A stretch of 54,436 nt of DNA from Gammaproteobacteria bacterium (GTDB lineage: Bacteria; Pseudomonadota; Gammaproteobacteria; Pseudomonadales; Pseudomonadaceae): NCBI GenBank assembly GCA_903970465.1, contig CAJCIO010000010.1:1-54436 (forward strand). The letters are read 5' to 3'. A program made the position numbers and the translations under genes. Below the pieces are notes generated by a model that was not told where the DNA came from, did no database searches, and saw only the letters and a list, made by a program, of their open reading frames with translations. Positions 34,237-42,899 of the stretch are shown here, in pieces. Numbering within the stretch: the stretch's first letter is position 1; each line of letters starts with the position of its first letter.

Positions 34237-34261
34237 CTATGTGACTCGAGAGGAGGTTCAT

Positions 34262-34909
34262 ATGGCACAGATGGGACGTCCGCGCACCTTTGACCGTGAC
34301 GTGGCAATCACTCAGGCAATGCATTTGTTCTGGGAACGCGGCTACGATGCCACGTCGCTCAGCCAGCTCAAGGCCGACATTGGTGGAGGTATCACCGCGC
34401 CCAGCTTCTACGCTGCTTTCGGCTCAAAGCAGGCGCTGTTCAAAGAAGTGATGGAGCGTTATCTGAATACCCATGGCAGGGTGATGGATAGCCTTTTTGA
34501 TACGACGCTCCCTCCTAGGGAGGCCATCGAGCTTACGCTCCGGCGCTCAGCGAAAATGCAGTGCGAGCCGGACCATCCCTCAGGGTGCCTGGTGGCTCTC
34601 GGGCTTTTGAGTGCGTGCTCTGATGAGAGCAAGGTCATATCCGAACCCCTGTTTCGAGCACGATCGTTGAACCGTATCGGCATAGTGGCTTGTGTCGAAC
34701 GAGCCATTGCGGTCGGTGACCTGCAGGCGACTGTTGTGCCGGATGCATTGGCTACCGTGTTCGACAGCTTTCTGTTGGGGATTTCGGTCCAGGCCAGGGA
34801 TGGGGTGTCCTTCGAGAAGATAGACGCCGCGGTGACGCAAATTATGACCTTATGGGATGCAGTGCGTGTCCCGGGTCCGGCTTCAAAGGACGTCAGGCAC
34901 GATGGTTGA
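34262..34909 (+). CDS. TetR-family regulator of the cif locus (CifR-like)
   Basis: A 215-aa repressor. The ATG at 34262 with a strong AGGAGG upstream is preferred over an in-frame GTG at 34241. The N-terminus MAQMGRPRTFDRDVAITQAMHLFWERGYDATS is a typical TetR DNA-binding domain (shown here as the GRPRTFDRD and FWERGYDATS motifs), with the recognition helix around APSFYAAFGSKQALF. CifR of P. aeruginosa is an epoxide-responsive TetR repressor divergent from the cif operon, and the gene arrangement here is the same. Direct identity with CifR is inferred from context. Confidence 0.85.
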   Translation: MAQMGRPRTFDRDVAITQAMHLFWERGYDATSLSQLKADIGGGITAPSFYAAFGSKQALFKEVMERYLNTHGRVMDSLFDTTLPPREAIELTLRRSAKMQCEPDHPSGCLVALGLLSACSDESKVISEPLFRARSLNRIGIVACVERAIAVGDLQATVVPDALATVFDSFLLGISVQARDGVSFEKIDAAVTQIMTLWDAVRVPGPASKDVRHDG

Positions 34910-34926
34910 ATAACCGTACACTTGAA

Positions 34927-34947
34927 TCAGCCGGCACCGCCGGCTGA
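34927..34947. terminator. Hairpin in the TetR / LysR convergent junction
   Basis: A 9-bp perfect stem (TCAGCCGGC / GCCGGCTGA) with an ACC loop begins at the LysR stop codon. No T-tract follows. It may serve as a compact bidirectional terminator, but the arms also code for the end of the LysR protein. Confidence 0.4.
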
Positions 34948-35874
34948 CTGGCCGACCAATGAGGGCTCCGACGCGGCCAGCTTCGCCACCAGAAAATCCC
35001 GGAACACCCCCACCGCCGCCGGCAATGTCCTGCCCGCCATACTCTGCAACTCCACCCGGCGTTGTTGCATCTCGCCATCGGCAATTGCGATCGCTTGGAC
35101 ATCCCGGTGCACCACCCGGTTATGTAATGTCAGCTCCCCCGCCAGGCTGATCCCGCCGCCATCCATCACGAATTGATACATCGCGCCAAAGTAGTTGCTC
35201 GTCAGCGCCGGCTCGAAGTACAGGCCCTGCACGCTGCAGCAGATATCGAATAATTGGCGAAGGGTGGTGTTCGGCATTGGCAAGGCAATGGGGTATGGCT
35301 GTAGCTCGGCCAGGGTCACTTGCGCCCTCCCCGCCAGCGGATGATGGTTGGCGACGATAGCCTTGATGATGCCGAGAAACGCGTGCTCGACCTTGATCTC
35401 TCGCTCGGGTGACAGGCTGAACGTCAATGCCAGATCGACCTCCCCGGTGCGCACCTTCTCGGTGGCGACGGTTGGGGGGAACACCTCCAAGGTGAAATGG
35501 ATACCCTCGTACTCGCGCCGGAATTCCGCGATGGCCCCCGGCAGGAACTCCATGGCGAAGCCTTCGGAGCAGCCAATCTTCACCACCCCACGTTGCAGCC
35601 CCTGCAGGTCGCGGATCTCCGCAATCACTTCGCGGGCTTCCAGTTCAGCCTTGCGTGCATAGGCCGCAAGGCGCGCGCCGGCATCGCTTAGCAACATGCC
35701 CCGGGCGCGGCGTTCGAACAGCACGCAGTTCATGTCGCGTTCGAGCTTGGCGATCTGTCGGCTGACGGCCGAAGCGGCGACATTGAGGTGTTCGGAGGCC
35801 TCACTGATCGATCCGCAGCGGGCTACCTCAAGGAAATGCCGCAAGGCGATGGATTGCACACCGTAGAGCTGCAT
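34927..35874 (-). CDS. LysR-family transcriptional regulator
   Basis: A 315-aa regulator; the ATG at 35874 has GGAGGTGAC directly upstream. The winged helix-turn-helix is at about residues 7-65 (LRHFLEVARCGSISEASEHLNVAASAVSRQIAKLE, seen as SISEASEHLNVAASAVSRQI), followed by the periplasmic-binding-like effector domain. It is divergent from the peptide ABC operon across a 202-bp gap (35875-36076) and is its likely regulator. The effector is unknown; a peptide or amino-acid derivative fits the neighbours. Confidence 0.9.
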   Translation of the reverse strand: MQLYGVQSIALRHFLEVARCGSISEASEHLNVAASAVSRQIAKLERDMNCVLFERRARGMLLSDAGARLAAYARKAELEAREVIAEIRDLQGLQRGVVKIGCSEGFAMEFLPGAIAEFRREYEGIHFTLEVFPPTVATEKVRTGEVDLALTFSLSPEREIKVEHAFLGIIKAIVANHHPLAGRAQVTLAELQPYPIALPMPNTTLRQLFDICCSVQGLYFEPALTSNYFGAMYQFVMDGGGISLAGELTLHNRVVHRDVQAIAIADGEMQQRRVELQSMAGRTLPAAVGVFRDFLVAKLAASEPSLVGQSAGGAG

Positions 35875-36076
35875 GTCACCTCCAGAAGGGTTTGCCTTTA
35901 AGGCAACGAAGACTTCGAAACAATATGCTTGTGGCATTGATACGCTATGCATAGGATCAAGTCGAGCCCTGCCGTGGCTCGCCGCTAAAGCGTTTTCCAT
36001 AAGAAAAACAGCTGCGCCCTCTACCCTATTGCGATCCCTGCCCTTTGACACACTCACTCGCCACGGAGACGACGGC
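35875..36076. promoter_or_regulatory. Divergent promoter region between LysR and peptide-transport operon
   Basis: A 202-bp gap with no gene of its own. It contains the 10-bp perfect palindrome CTATGCATAG (35945-35954) and the imperfect dyad TGCTTGTGGCA (about 35928), either of which could be a LysR contact site. Exact promoters were not assigned. Confidence 0.4.
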
Positions 36077-37597
36077 ATGGGCATCAAAGGTTTCGCCTGC
36101 AGTGCAGCACTGCTGGCCTTGTTCTGCACCACCCCGGTATTCGCCAACAAAGCCAACGACACGTTGGTTTACGCGTCAGACAGCGAGCCTGAAAACATCA
36201 GCCCTTATCACAACGACTTGCGCGAAGGCGTGGTATTGGCGCGTTTGGCCTGGGACAACCTGATCTATCGCGACCCCGACACCGGCGAGTACAAACCCAT
36301 GCTCGCGCAGAGTTGGAAACAGGTCGACGACACCACTCTCGATTTCACCCTGCGCCAGGACGTGAAGTTTCACGACGGCACGCCGATGACCGCCGACGAC
36401 GTGGTGTTCACCCTCAACTGGGTGGTGTCGCCGGATTCCAAAGTGGTGACCGTACAAAACGTCGACTGGATCGCCAGCGCCGAGAAGCTGGGCGACTACC
36501 AGGTGCGCTTGCACATGAAGAAGCCCTTCCCGCCCGCGCTGGAGTACCTGTCCAATGCGGTGCCGATTTTCCCCAAGGCCTATTTCGAGAAAGTCGGGTT
36601 GGCGGGCTTCGCCAAACAGCCGATCGGTACCGGGCCTTACAAGGTTGTATCGGTGACCCCAGGGGTCGGCGTGACCATGGTGCGTAACGACGATTACTTC
36701 AAGGAAAGCCCCCAAGGCCCGGCACACATCAAAAACCTGCAGTTTCGGGTGATCCCTGATGCCGAAACCCGCACGGCAGAACTGATGACCGGTGGCGTGG
36801 ACTGGATCTGGCGAGTGGCGCCGGACCAGGCCGAGCAGCTCAAGACAATGCCCAATCTGACGGTGGTCAGTGGCGCCACGATGCGTATCGGCTTCTTGAT
36901 CCTCGATGCCCGCGGTACTTCCAGCGACAACTCGCCAATGAAGAACCTCAAGGTGCGTCAGGCCATCAACTACGCCATCAACCGCGAGGCGCTGGCCTCA
37001 CAGCTGGTCGGCGGCGAGAGCAAGCCGCTGCAGGTCGCCTGCTACCCCGCGCAGTTCGGTTGCGACACCAGCGTGGCCACGCAATACAACTATGATCCGG
37101 CCAAGGCCAAGGAACTGCTCAAGGAAGCAGGTTATCCACAGGGGTTCGAAACCGAGATCTACGCCTATCGGGATCGTGACTACGCCGAAGCCATCATCGG
37201 CAACCTGCGCGCCGTGGGTATCAACGCCAAATTGCGTTACCTCAAGTATGCCGCTCTGCGCGACCAGCAACGCGGCGGACACGTGCCGATGTCGTTCCAG
37301 GCCTGGGGTTCGTTCTCGATCCTCGACACCTCGGCGTCGGCCGGCACCTGGTTCAAGGGCAATCCGGATGACAACATCAAAGACCCGGATGTCCAGAAGT
37401 GGCTCCAGACCGCCGACAACGCTCTCGACCCACAGGTGCGCAAGGAGAACTACAGCAAGGCGCTCAAGCGCATCAGCGAACAGGCCTACTGGGCGCCGCT
37501 GTTCAACTACTCGCTGAACTACGCCTTCAATCAGGACCTGCAGTTCAAGCCGTATCCGGACGAGCTGCCACGCTTCGTTCTTTCTCGCTGGAAATGA
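36077..37597 (+). CDS. Periplasmic peptide-binding protein of ABC transporter
   Basis: A 506-aa solute-binding protein of the dipeptide/oligopeptide family (SBP_bac_5). A signal peptide (MGIKGFACSAALLALFCTT, cleavage near VFA) precedes NDTLVYASDSEPENISPYH. The family segments KFHDGTPMTADDVVFTL, GTGPYKVV and RQAINYAINREAL are present. Start chosen at the ATG at 36077, preceded by GGAG. It is the first gene of a seven-gene operon with two permeases, two ATPases and two M20 peptidases. A perfect DnaA box is at 37132-37140. Confidence 0.93.
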   Translation: MGIKGFACSAALLALFCTTPVFANKANDTLVYASDSEPENISPYHNDLREGVVLARLAWDNLIYRDPDTGEYKPMLAQSWKQVDDTTLDFTLRQDVKFHDGTPMTADDVVFTLNWVVSPDSKVVTVQNVDWIASAEKLGDYQVRLHMKKPFPPALEYLSNAVPIFPKAYFEKVGLAGFAKQPIGTGPYKVVSVTPGVGVTMVRNDDYFKESPQGPAHIKNLQFRVIPDAETRTAELMTGGVDWIWRVAPDQAEQLKTMPNLTVVSGATMRIGFLILDARGTSSDNSPMKNLKVRQAINYAINREALASQLVGGESKPLQVACYPAQFGCDTSVATQYNYDPAKAKELLKEAGYPQGFETEIYAYRDRDYAEAIIGNLRAVGINAKLRYLKYAALRDQQRGGHVPMSFQAWGSFSILDTSASAGTWFKGNPDDNIKDPDVQKWLQTADNALDPQVRKENYSKALKRISEQAYWAPLFNYSLNYAFNQDLQFKPYPDELPRFVLSRWK

Positions 37598-37655
37598 CCC
37601 CCGTGGCCAGCCGGGTCTCGGACCCGCTGGCCTTCACGTGATCAGGATATCGGCC

Positions 37656-38573
37656 ATGTTGGGATTTCTCTTGCGGCGTCTGGGCATTGCCCTGTGCGTT
37701 GCCATCACCGTCTCGATCATCAGCTTTTCGTTGCTGCATCTGTCTGGCGACCTGGCCACGGCCATCGGCGGGCCCGAGGCCAGCAGCGAACAGATCGAGC
37801 AGATTCGAGTGCAATACGGCTTGAACAAGCCGCTGGCCGCCCAGTACTTCAGCTGGCTCGGCGACCTGGCGCATCTGGACCTCGGCAACTCGTTCTTCTT
37901 CCAGGAGTCGGTGTACAACCTGATCGCCGCGCGGCTGCCGATCACCCTCGGGCTCGGTGCCATGGCACTGGCGGTCGCCTTGCTGGTGGCCATCCCGTTG
38001 GGCGTGCTGGCGGCGGTCAAGCGGGACACCTGGATTGATCGCCTGGCGCTGAGCATCGCGGTGCTGGGGCAGGCGATGCCGAGTTTCTGGTTCGCGCTGA
38101 TGCTGATCGTGCTGTTCGCCGTCTCCCTGCACTGGCTGCCAGTGTCCGGCAATTCCACCTGGCAGCATTTTGTGATGCCCGCAATCGCGCTGGGCTATTA
38201 CGCCACGCCGGCGATCATGCGCCTGACCCGCGCTGGCATGCTCGACGTGCTGGCTGCGGACTACATCCGTACTGCACGGGCGAAGGGCTTGCGGCCCGGG
38301 CGGGTGTTGTTCAAGCACGCACTGCGCAACGCACTGATCCCAGTGGTCGCGCTGGCGGCAGTGGAGTTCGGTTTCATGCTCGGCGGTTCGGTGGTCATCG
38401 AAACGGTATTTTCGCTGCAGGGCGTGGGCCAGTTGGCCTGGGATGCCATCGCCCGCGACGACTTCCCGGTGGTGCAAGCCGTGGTGCTGCTGATTGCCCT
38501 GATCTACATCGTCCTCACGCTGCTGGCCGACCTGCTTAACGCAGTCCTCGACCCGCGCATTCGCGTGCGCTAG
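37656..38573 (+). CDS. Peptide ABC transporter permease 1 (DppB-like)
   Basis: A 305-aa inner-membrane permease: MLGFLLRRLGIALCVAITVSIISF is TM1, and DYIRTARAKGLRPGRVLFKHALRNALIPV is the EAA loop that contacts the ATPases. ATG 37656 is preferred to an upstream in-frame GTG (37638) because of AGGA spacing and family length. It pairs with the second permease 8 nt downstream. Confidence 0.93.
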   Translation: MLGFLLRRLGIALCVAITVSIISFSLLHLSGDLATAIGGPEASSEQIEQIRVQYGLNKPLAAQYFSWLGDLAHLDLGNSFFFQESVYNLIAARLPITLGLGAMALAVALLVAIPLGVLAAVKRDTWIDRLALSIAVLGQAMPSFWFALMLIVLFAVSLHWLPVSGNSTWQHFVMPAIALGYYATPAIMRLTRAGMLDVLAADYIRTARAKGLRPGRVLFKHALRNALIPVVALAAVEFGFMLGGSVVIETVFSLQGVGQLAWDAIARDDFPVVQAVVLLIALIYIVLTLLADLLNAVLDPRIRVR

Positions 38574-38581
38574 GAGGTCTC

Positions 38582-39484
38582 ATGACGACTGTCACAACCT
38601 TGGCTCTGAACGAGCCCGCCCTGCCCGTTACCGGCCTGCGCCGCGCCCTGCGCAAGTGCCTGCGCCACAAGGGTTTCACCTTGGGCGCCGTGTTGTTGCT
38701 GATGATTGTCCTGGCGGCGTTGTTCGCGCCGTTGCTGGCGCCCCACGACCCCTACGCCCAGGACGTCGTGCAGCGCATGAAACCACCGGTATGGATGGCC
38801 AAAGGCACTTGGGAGAACATTCTCGGCACCGACAAACTAGGTCGCGATTACCTGTCCCGCCTGTTGTTCGGCGCGCGGATTTCACTGTTCATCGGCTTTG
38901 CCGCCGCCATCATCTCTGGTGTCATCGGTACGGTGATGGGCCTGGTGGCTGGCTACTTTGGCGGCAAGACCGACGCCGTCATCAGCTATCTGATCACCAC
39001 CCGCCTGGCGATGCCGGTGGTCATGGTCGCGCTGGCCTCGGCATCGCTGCTGGGGGGCTCGCTCAAAGTGGTCATCATCCTGCTTGGTTGCTTGCTGTGG
39101 GATCGCTTTGCCGTGGTGGTGCGGGCGGCGGTGCAGCAGATTCGCGACGCGGAGTACGTGGCCTCGGCACAAGCACTGGGCTGCTCGACCTTGCGCATTC
39201 TCGCCAGCGAAATCCTGCCCAACGTGCTTGGCGCGTTGATCGTGGTGGCCACGCTGGAGATGGCCCACGCGATCCTGCTGGAGTCGGCGTTGTCGTTCCT
39301 CGGCGTAGGCGTGCAGCCGCCGATCCCGTCCTGGGGGCTGATGATCGCCGAAGGCAAACCCTACATGTTCTTTTCCCCTTGGGTGATCGCCATTCCCGGT
39401 ATCGCGTTGATGGTGCTGGTGCTGGCGATCAATCTGCTGGGTGACGGCATCCGTGACCTTATCCTGCCTGACGGCCGCAACTAG
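38582..39484 (+). CDS. Peptide ABC transporter permease 2 (DppC-like)
   Basis: A 300-aa permease with the N-terminal cytoplasmic tail and TM1 (GFTLGAVLLLMIVLAALFAPLLAPHDPY) of the DppC/OppC group. GTDKLGRDYLSRLLFGARISL and the EAA loop EYVASAQALGCSTLRILASEILPN follow. It is 8 nt after permease 1 and 12 nt before the first ATPase. Confidence 0.93.
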   Translation: MTTVTTLALNEPALPVTGLRRALRKCLRHKGFTLGAVLLLMIVLAALFAPLLAPHDPYAQDVVQRMKPPVWMAKGTWENILGTDKLGRDYLSRLLFGARISLFIGFAAAIISGVIGTVMGLVAGYFGGKTDAVISYLITTRLAMPVVMVALASASLLGGSLKVVIILLGCLLWDRFAVVVRAAVQQIRDAEYVASAQALGCSTLRILASEILPNVLGALIVVATLEMAHAILLESALSFLGVGVQPPIPSWGLMIAEGKPYMFFSPWVIAIPGIALMVLVLAINLLGDGIRDLILPDGRN

Positions 39485-39496
39485 GAGGCTCGCGCC

Positions 39497-40510
39497 ATGG
39501 CACTTCTGCATGTTGAAAACCTGCGCGTCGATATCCCTCTGGAGCACGGCATGCTGCATGCCGTCCGGGGGTTGGACCTGCACCTGGAGCGCGGCGAGAT
39601 GCTGTGCATCGTCGGTGAATCCGGCTGCGGTAAATCCCTTACCTCGCTGGCCCTGATGGACTTGCTGCCCGGCAAGGCACAGCGCACCGCCACGAGCTTG
39701 ACCCTCGACGGCATGGACCTGCTGGCGCACAGCGAACGGGCCATGTGCGATGTGCGCGGCAATCGCATGGCGATGATCTTTCAGGAGCCGATGACCTCGC
39801 TCAACCCCGCCTACAGCATTGGCGATCAATTGGCCGAGGTGCTGCGCCAGCACCGCAAGGTGTCCTACAAAGAGGCGTTGGTGCGAGCCGGGCAGATGCT
39901 CGAAAAAGTCGGTATCAGCAATCCTGTGGAACGCTTGCGGCAGTTCCCGCACCAGCTGTCCGGTGGCCTGCGCCAAAGGGTGGTGATCGCCATGGCACTG
40001 ATGTGCGAACCGGACCTGATCATCGCCGATGAACCGACCACTGCGCTGGACGTGACCGTGCAGGCGCAAATTCTGCGACTGCTGCGCGACATTCAGAAAG
40101 AGACCGGCACCGCCGTGATCTTCATCACCCACGACCTTGGTCTGGTGGCGCGCATTGCCGACCGAGTCGCGGTGATGTACGCCGGCGAGGTGGTGGAGTC
40201 GGCCAGCGCCGCGCAACTGTTCGGCAATCCACAACACCCCTATACCCGCGGGCTGCTGGAAAGCATTCCGATCCCGGGCCGTACTCGTCCGGGTCAGCCG
40301 TTGGGCTCGATTCCGGGGCTGGTGCCCAGCCTGGTAGGCGAGCAGCAAGGCTGTGCGTTTCGCAACCGCTGCAGCCAGGCCGAGCAAGCCTGCCTGGAGG
40401 CCGCACCGAAACATGCCAGTGGCGGCCACAGCGTACGTTGCCATTTCGCTACGCCCCCCGAAGCTCTCCCCCATGAACAAACGCTGCATCGCAACGGAGG
40501 TGTGCAATGA
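39497..40510 (+). CDS. Peptide ABC transporter ATPase 1 (DppD-like)
   Basis: A 337-aa ABC ATPase. It has Walker A GESGCGKS, the signature LSGGLRQRV, Walker [13 protein letters not shown] and the H-loop THD. The C-terminal oligopeptide/dipeptide ATPase extension contains the cysteine motif [14 protein letters not shown], which may bind an Fe-S cluster as in related ATPases. Its stop overlaps the next start (ATGA). Confidence 0.94.
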   Translation: MALLHVENLRVDIPLEHGMLHAVRGLDLHLERGEMLCIVGESGCGKSLTSLALMDLLPGKAQRTATSLTLDGMDLLAHSERAMCDVRGNRMAMIFQEPMTSLNPAYSIGDQLAEVLRQHRKVSYKEALVRAGQMLEKVGISNPVERLRQFPHQLSGGLRQRVVIAMALMCEPDLIIADEPTTALDVTVQAQILRLLRDIQKETGTAVIFITHDLGLVARIADRVAVMYAGEVVESASAAQLFGNPQHPYTRGLLESIPIPGRTRPGQPLGSIPGLVPSLVGEQQGCAFRNRCSQAEQACLEAAPKHASGGHSVRCHFATPPEALPHEQTLHRNGGVQ

Positions 40511-41496
40511 GCCGCGATATCGCTCTGGAGCTATGCGACATCCGCCGTGAATTCACTATCGGTCGCGGCCTGTTCAAAGCGCCCGCCACCCTCAAAGCCG
40601 TGGACGGTGTGTCCTTGCGCTTGATGCGCGGCGAAACCCTGGGCCTGGTGGGCGAGTCCGGTTGCGGCAAGAGCACCCTGGCGAAAATGCTTCTGGGGCT
40701 GCTGCCGCCGACCAGCGGCGATGTGCTGGTCGGCGGCAAGCACCTGACCGCAGCCGACCGACGGCAGATGGCCCGGCACATTCAGCCGATCTTCCAGGAC
40801 CCTTACTCTTCGTTGAACCCGCGCAAGACGCTGCGCCAGATCGTCACCCTGCCGTTGATCGTGCACGACATCGACAGCCCCGAAGAGCGCCGCAAAAAAG
40901 TCGAAGCCATGTTCGACGTCGTCGGTCTGCCCAAGCGGGTGATCGACAGCTACCCGGCGCAACTGTCCGGCGGCCAGCGCCAGCGCGTCGCCATCGCCAG
41001 GGCCTTGATCATGCGTCCGGATGTATTGATTTGCGACGAGCCCACCTCGGCGCTGGACGTCTCGGTACAGGCGCAGATCCTCAACCTGCTGCTCGAACTG
41101 AAAAAGGAATTCGGCCTGACCTATCTGCTGATCAGCCACAACCTGGCGGTGATCGAGCACTTGGCCGATCGCGTGGCGGTCATGTACCTGGGGCGCATCG
41201 TTGAAGAGCGCGAGCGCGAAGCCGTGTTCAGCCGCCCCGCTCATCCCTATACCCGCGCGTTGCTGGACTCGGTACTGACTCCGGACCCGTCTCTGGGCAT
41301 TCCCGATATCGGTCTGCGCGGCAGCTTCCCCAACCCGATCAATCCGCCCACCGGCTGCGCCTTCCACCCGCGCTGCCCGAAAGCCTTGCCGATGTGCAGC
41401 ACCGTGCCTGTGGATAAAAGCGCCGTCGACGGCGGTTCGGTCGCCTGCCATCTGAACGCCCAGCCCTCCCATCCTTTGGAGTTGATAGCCTCATGA
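40507..41496 (+). CDS. Peptide ABC transporter ATPase 2 (DppF-like)
   Basis: A 329-aa ABC ATPase with Walker [10 protein letters not shown], signature LSGGQRQRV, Walker [12 protein letters not shown] and H-loop SHN. The cysteine-containing C-terminal extension is [14 protein letters not shown]. Start and end both overlap neighbours by 4 nt. A perfect DnaA box is at 41409-41417. Confidence 0.94.
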   Translation: MSRDIALELCDIRREFTIGRGLFKAPATLKAVDGVSLRLMRGETLGLVGESGCGKSTLAKMLLGLLPPTSGDVLVGGKHLTAADRRQMARHIQPIFQDPYSSLNPRKTLRQIVTLPLIVHDIDSPEERRKKVEAMFDVVGLPKRVIDSYPAQLSGGQRQRVAIARALIMRPDVLICDEPTSALDVSVQAQILNLLLELKKEFGLTYLLISHNLAVIEHLADRVAVMYLGRIVEEREREAVFSRPAHPYTRALLDSVLTPDPSLGIPDIGLRGSFPNPINPPTGCAFHPRCPKALPMCSTVPVDKSAVDGGSVACHLNAQPSHPLELIAS

Positions 41497-42899
41497 GTCG
41501 TGCCCTGGCCATTGATTACGCGAGTGAACACTTCGATAACGGCGACTTTCTCGCCCTGCTGCAGCGCAGCGTCGCCCATCCCACCGAAAGTCAGGAGCCC
41601 GAGCAACTGCCCGAGCTGTACCGCTACCTCGAAAGCTTTATCACCCCGCACTTGCGGGCATTGGGTTTCGAAACGTCGATCCACGACAATCCGGTCAAAG
41701 GTCGCGGGCCGTTCCTGATCGCCTCGCGCATCGAAGACCCGGCCCTGCCGACCCTGCTCAGCTATGGTCACGGAGACGTGGTGCGTGGCTATGCGGCACA
41801 GTGGCGCGAAGGCTTGTCGCCGTGGGAAGTGGTGGTCGATGGCGACCGCTGGTACGGCCGTGGCACCGCCGATAACAAGGGCCAGCACCTGATCAACATT
41901 ACCGCGCTCGAGCAGGTGATCAAGGCGCGTGGCGGCAAGCTTGGCTTCAACACCAAACTGCTGCTGGAGATGGGCGAAGAAGACGGCTCCCCGGGCCTCG
42001 GCAAATTCTGCGCGGCGCACCAGGACGAGCTGGCCGCCGATATTTTTATCGCCTCTGATGGCCCGCGCTTGGCGGCGGCGCGCCCGACGTTGTTCCTTGG
42101 TTCGCGCGGCGTGTTCAATTTCGAGCTGACCGTCGACCTGCGCGAAGGCGCCCATCACTCTGGCAACTGGGGCGGCCTGCTGGCCAACCCCGGTATCGTG
42201 CTGGCCAATGCCATTGCCTCGCTGGTCGACAAGCAAGGACGTGTGCAGGTGCCGGGGCTCAAGCCGCAAAAACTCCCGGATAACGTCCGGGCCGCGTTGG
42301 TCGATATTGAAGTGGGCTCAGGCCCGGGCGACCCCGAGATCGATCATCAATGGGGCGAGCCTGGGCTCAGCGCCAGCGAAAAGGTCTTCGGCTGGAATAC
42401 CCTCGATGTGCTGGCCTTCAAGACCGGCAACCCGCAAGCGCCGGTGCATGCGATTCCGGGTAGCGCCTGGGCGCTGTGCCATATCCGCTTCACTGTCGAC
42501 AGCGATTACCGCACCTTTATCGACGCCATTCGCACCCATCTGGATGCCCACGGCTTTGACACGGTCAAGGTCGCGCAGACACGCATGGACGTGATGCACG
42601 CCACCCGCCTCGACCCGGCCAGCCCCTGGGTCGGCTGGGCACTGGACTCGCTCAAGCGCACTACCGACAAATCCCCGGCCTTGTTGCCCAACCTCGGTGG
42701 TTCGCTGCCCAACGATGTGTTTTCCGAAATCCTCGGTCTGCCCACCGTATGGATTCCGCATTCCTACCCGGCGTGCTCGCAACATGCCCCTAACGAGCAC
42801 CTGCTGGCGCCCGTGGTACGCGAAAGCTTGCAGATCATGGCCGGTATTTTCTGGGATCTGGGCGATGAAGGTTCGCGCCTGGTCAGGGAGGCAAGCTGA
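41493..42899 (+). CDS. M20-family metallopeptidase 1
   Basis: A 468-aa dizinc peptidase of the M20 clan. Likely metal ligands and catalytic residues are in YGHGDVV (His, Asp), GRGTADNKGQ (bridging Asp), MGEEDGSPG (general base Glu-Glu), SDGPR, and a late His in PNEHL. No signal peptide is seen, so it is probably cytoplasmic. It sits in an operon with a peptide importer (ATGA overlap upstream, 1-nt overlap downstream), which suggests it cleaves the imported peptide. The substrate is unknown. Confidence 0.9.
   Translation: MSRALAIDYASEHFDNGDFLALLQRSVAHPTESQEPEQLPELYRYLESFITPHLRALGFETSIHDNPVKGRGPFLIASRIEDPALPTLLSYGHGDVVRGYAAQWREGLSPWEVVVDGDRWYGRGTADNKGQHLINITALEQVIKARGGKLGFNTKLLLEMGEEDGSPGLGKFCAAHQDELAADIFIASDGPRLAAARPTLFLGSRGVFNFELTVDLREGAHHSGNWGGLLANPGIVLANAIASLVDKQGRVQVPGLKPQKLPDNVRAALVDIEVGSGPGDPEIDHQWGEPGLSASEKVFGWNTLDVLAFKTGNPQAPVHAIPGSAWALCHIRFTVDSDYRTFIDAIRTHLDAHGFDTVKVAQTRMDVMHATRLDPASPWVGWALDSLKRTTDKSPALLPNLGGSLPNDVFSEILGLPTVWIPHSYPACSQHAPNEHLLAPVVRESLQIMAGIFWDLGDEGSRLVREAS

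Noticed and set aside
36176..36727. Possible minus-strand gene opposite the peptide-binding protein
   Set aside because: It is fully antisense to a well-supported binding protein and shows shadow composition.
38882..40507. Long open frame antisense to the peptide permease and ATPase genes
   Set aside because: Histidine- and glutamine-rich antisense translation typical of GC-rich shadows.
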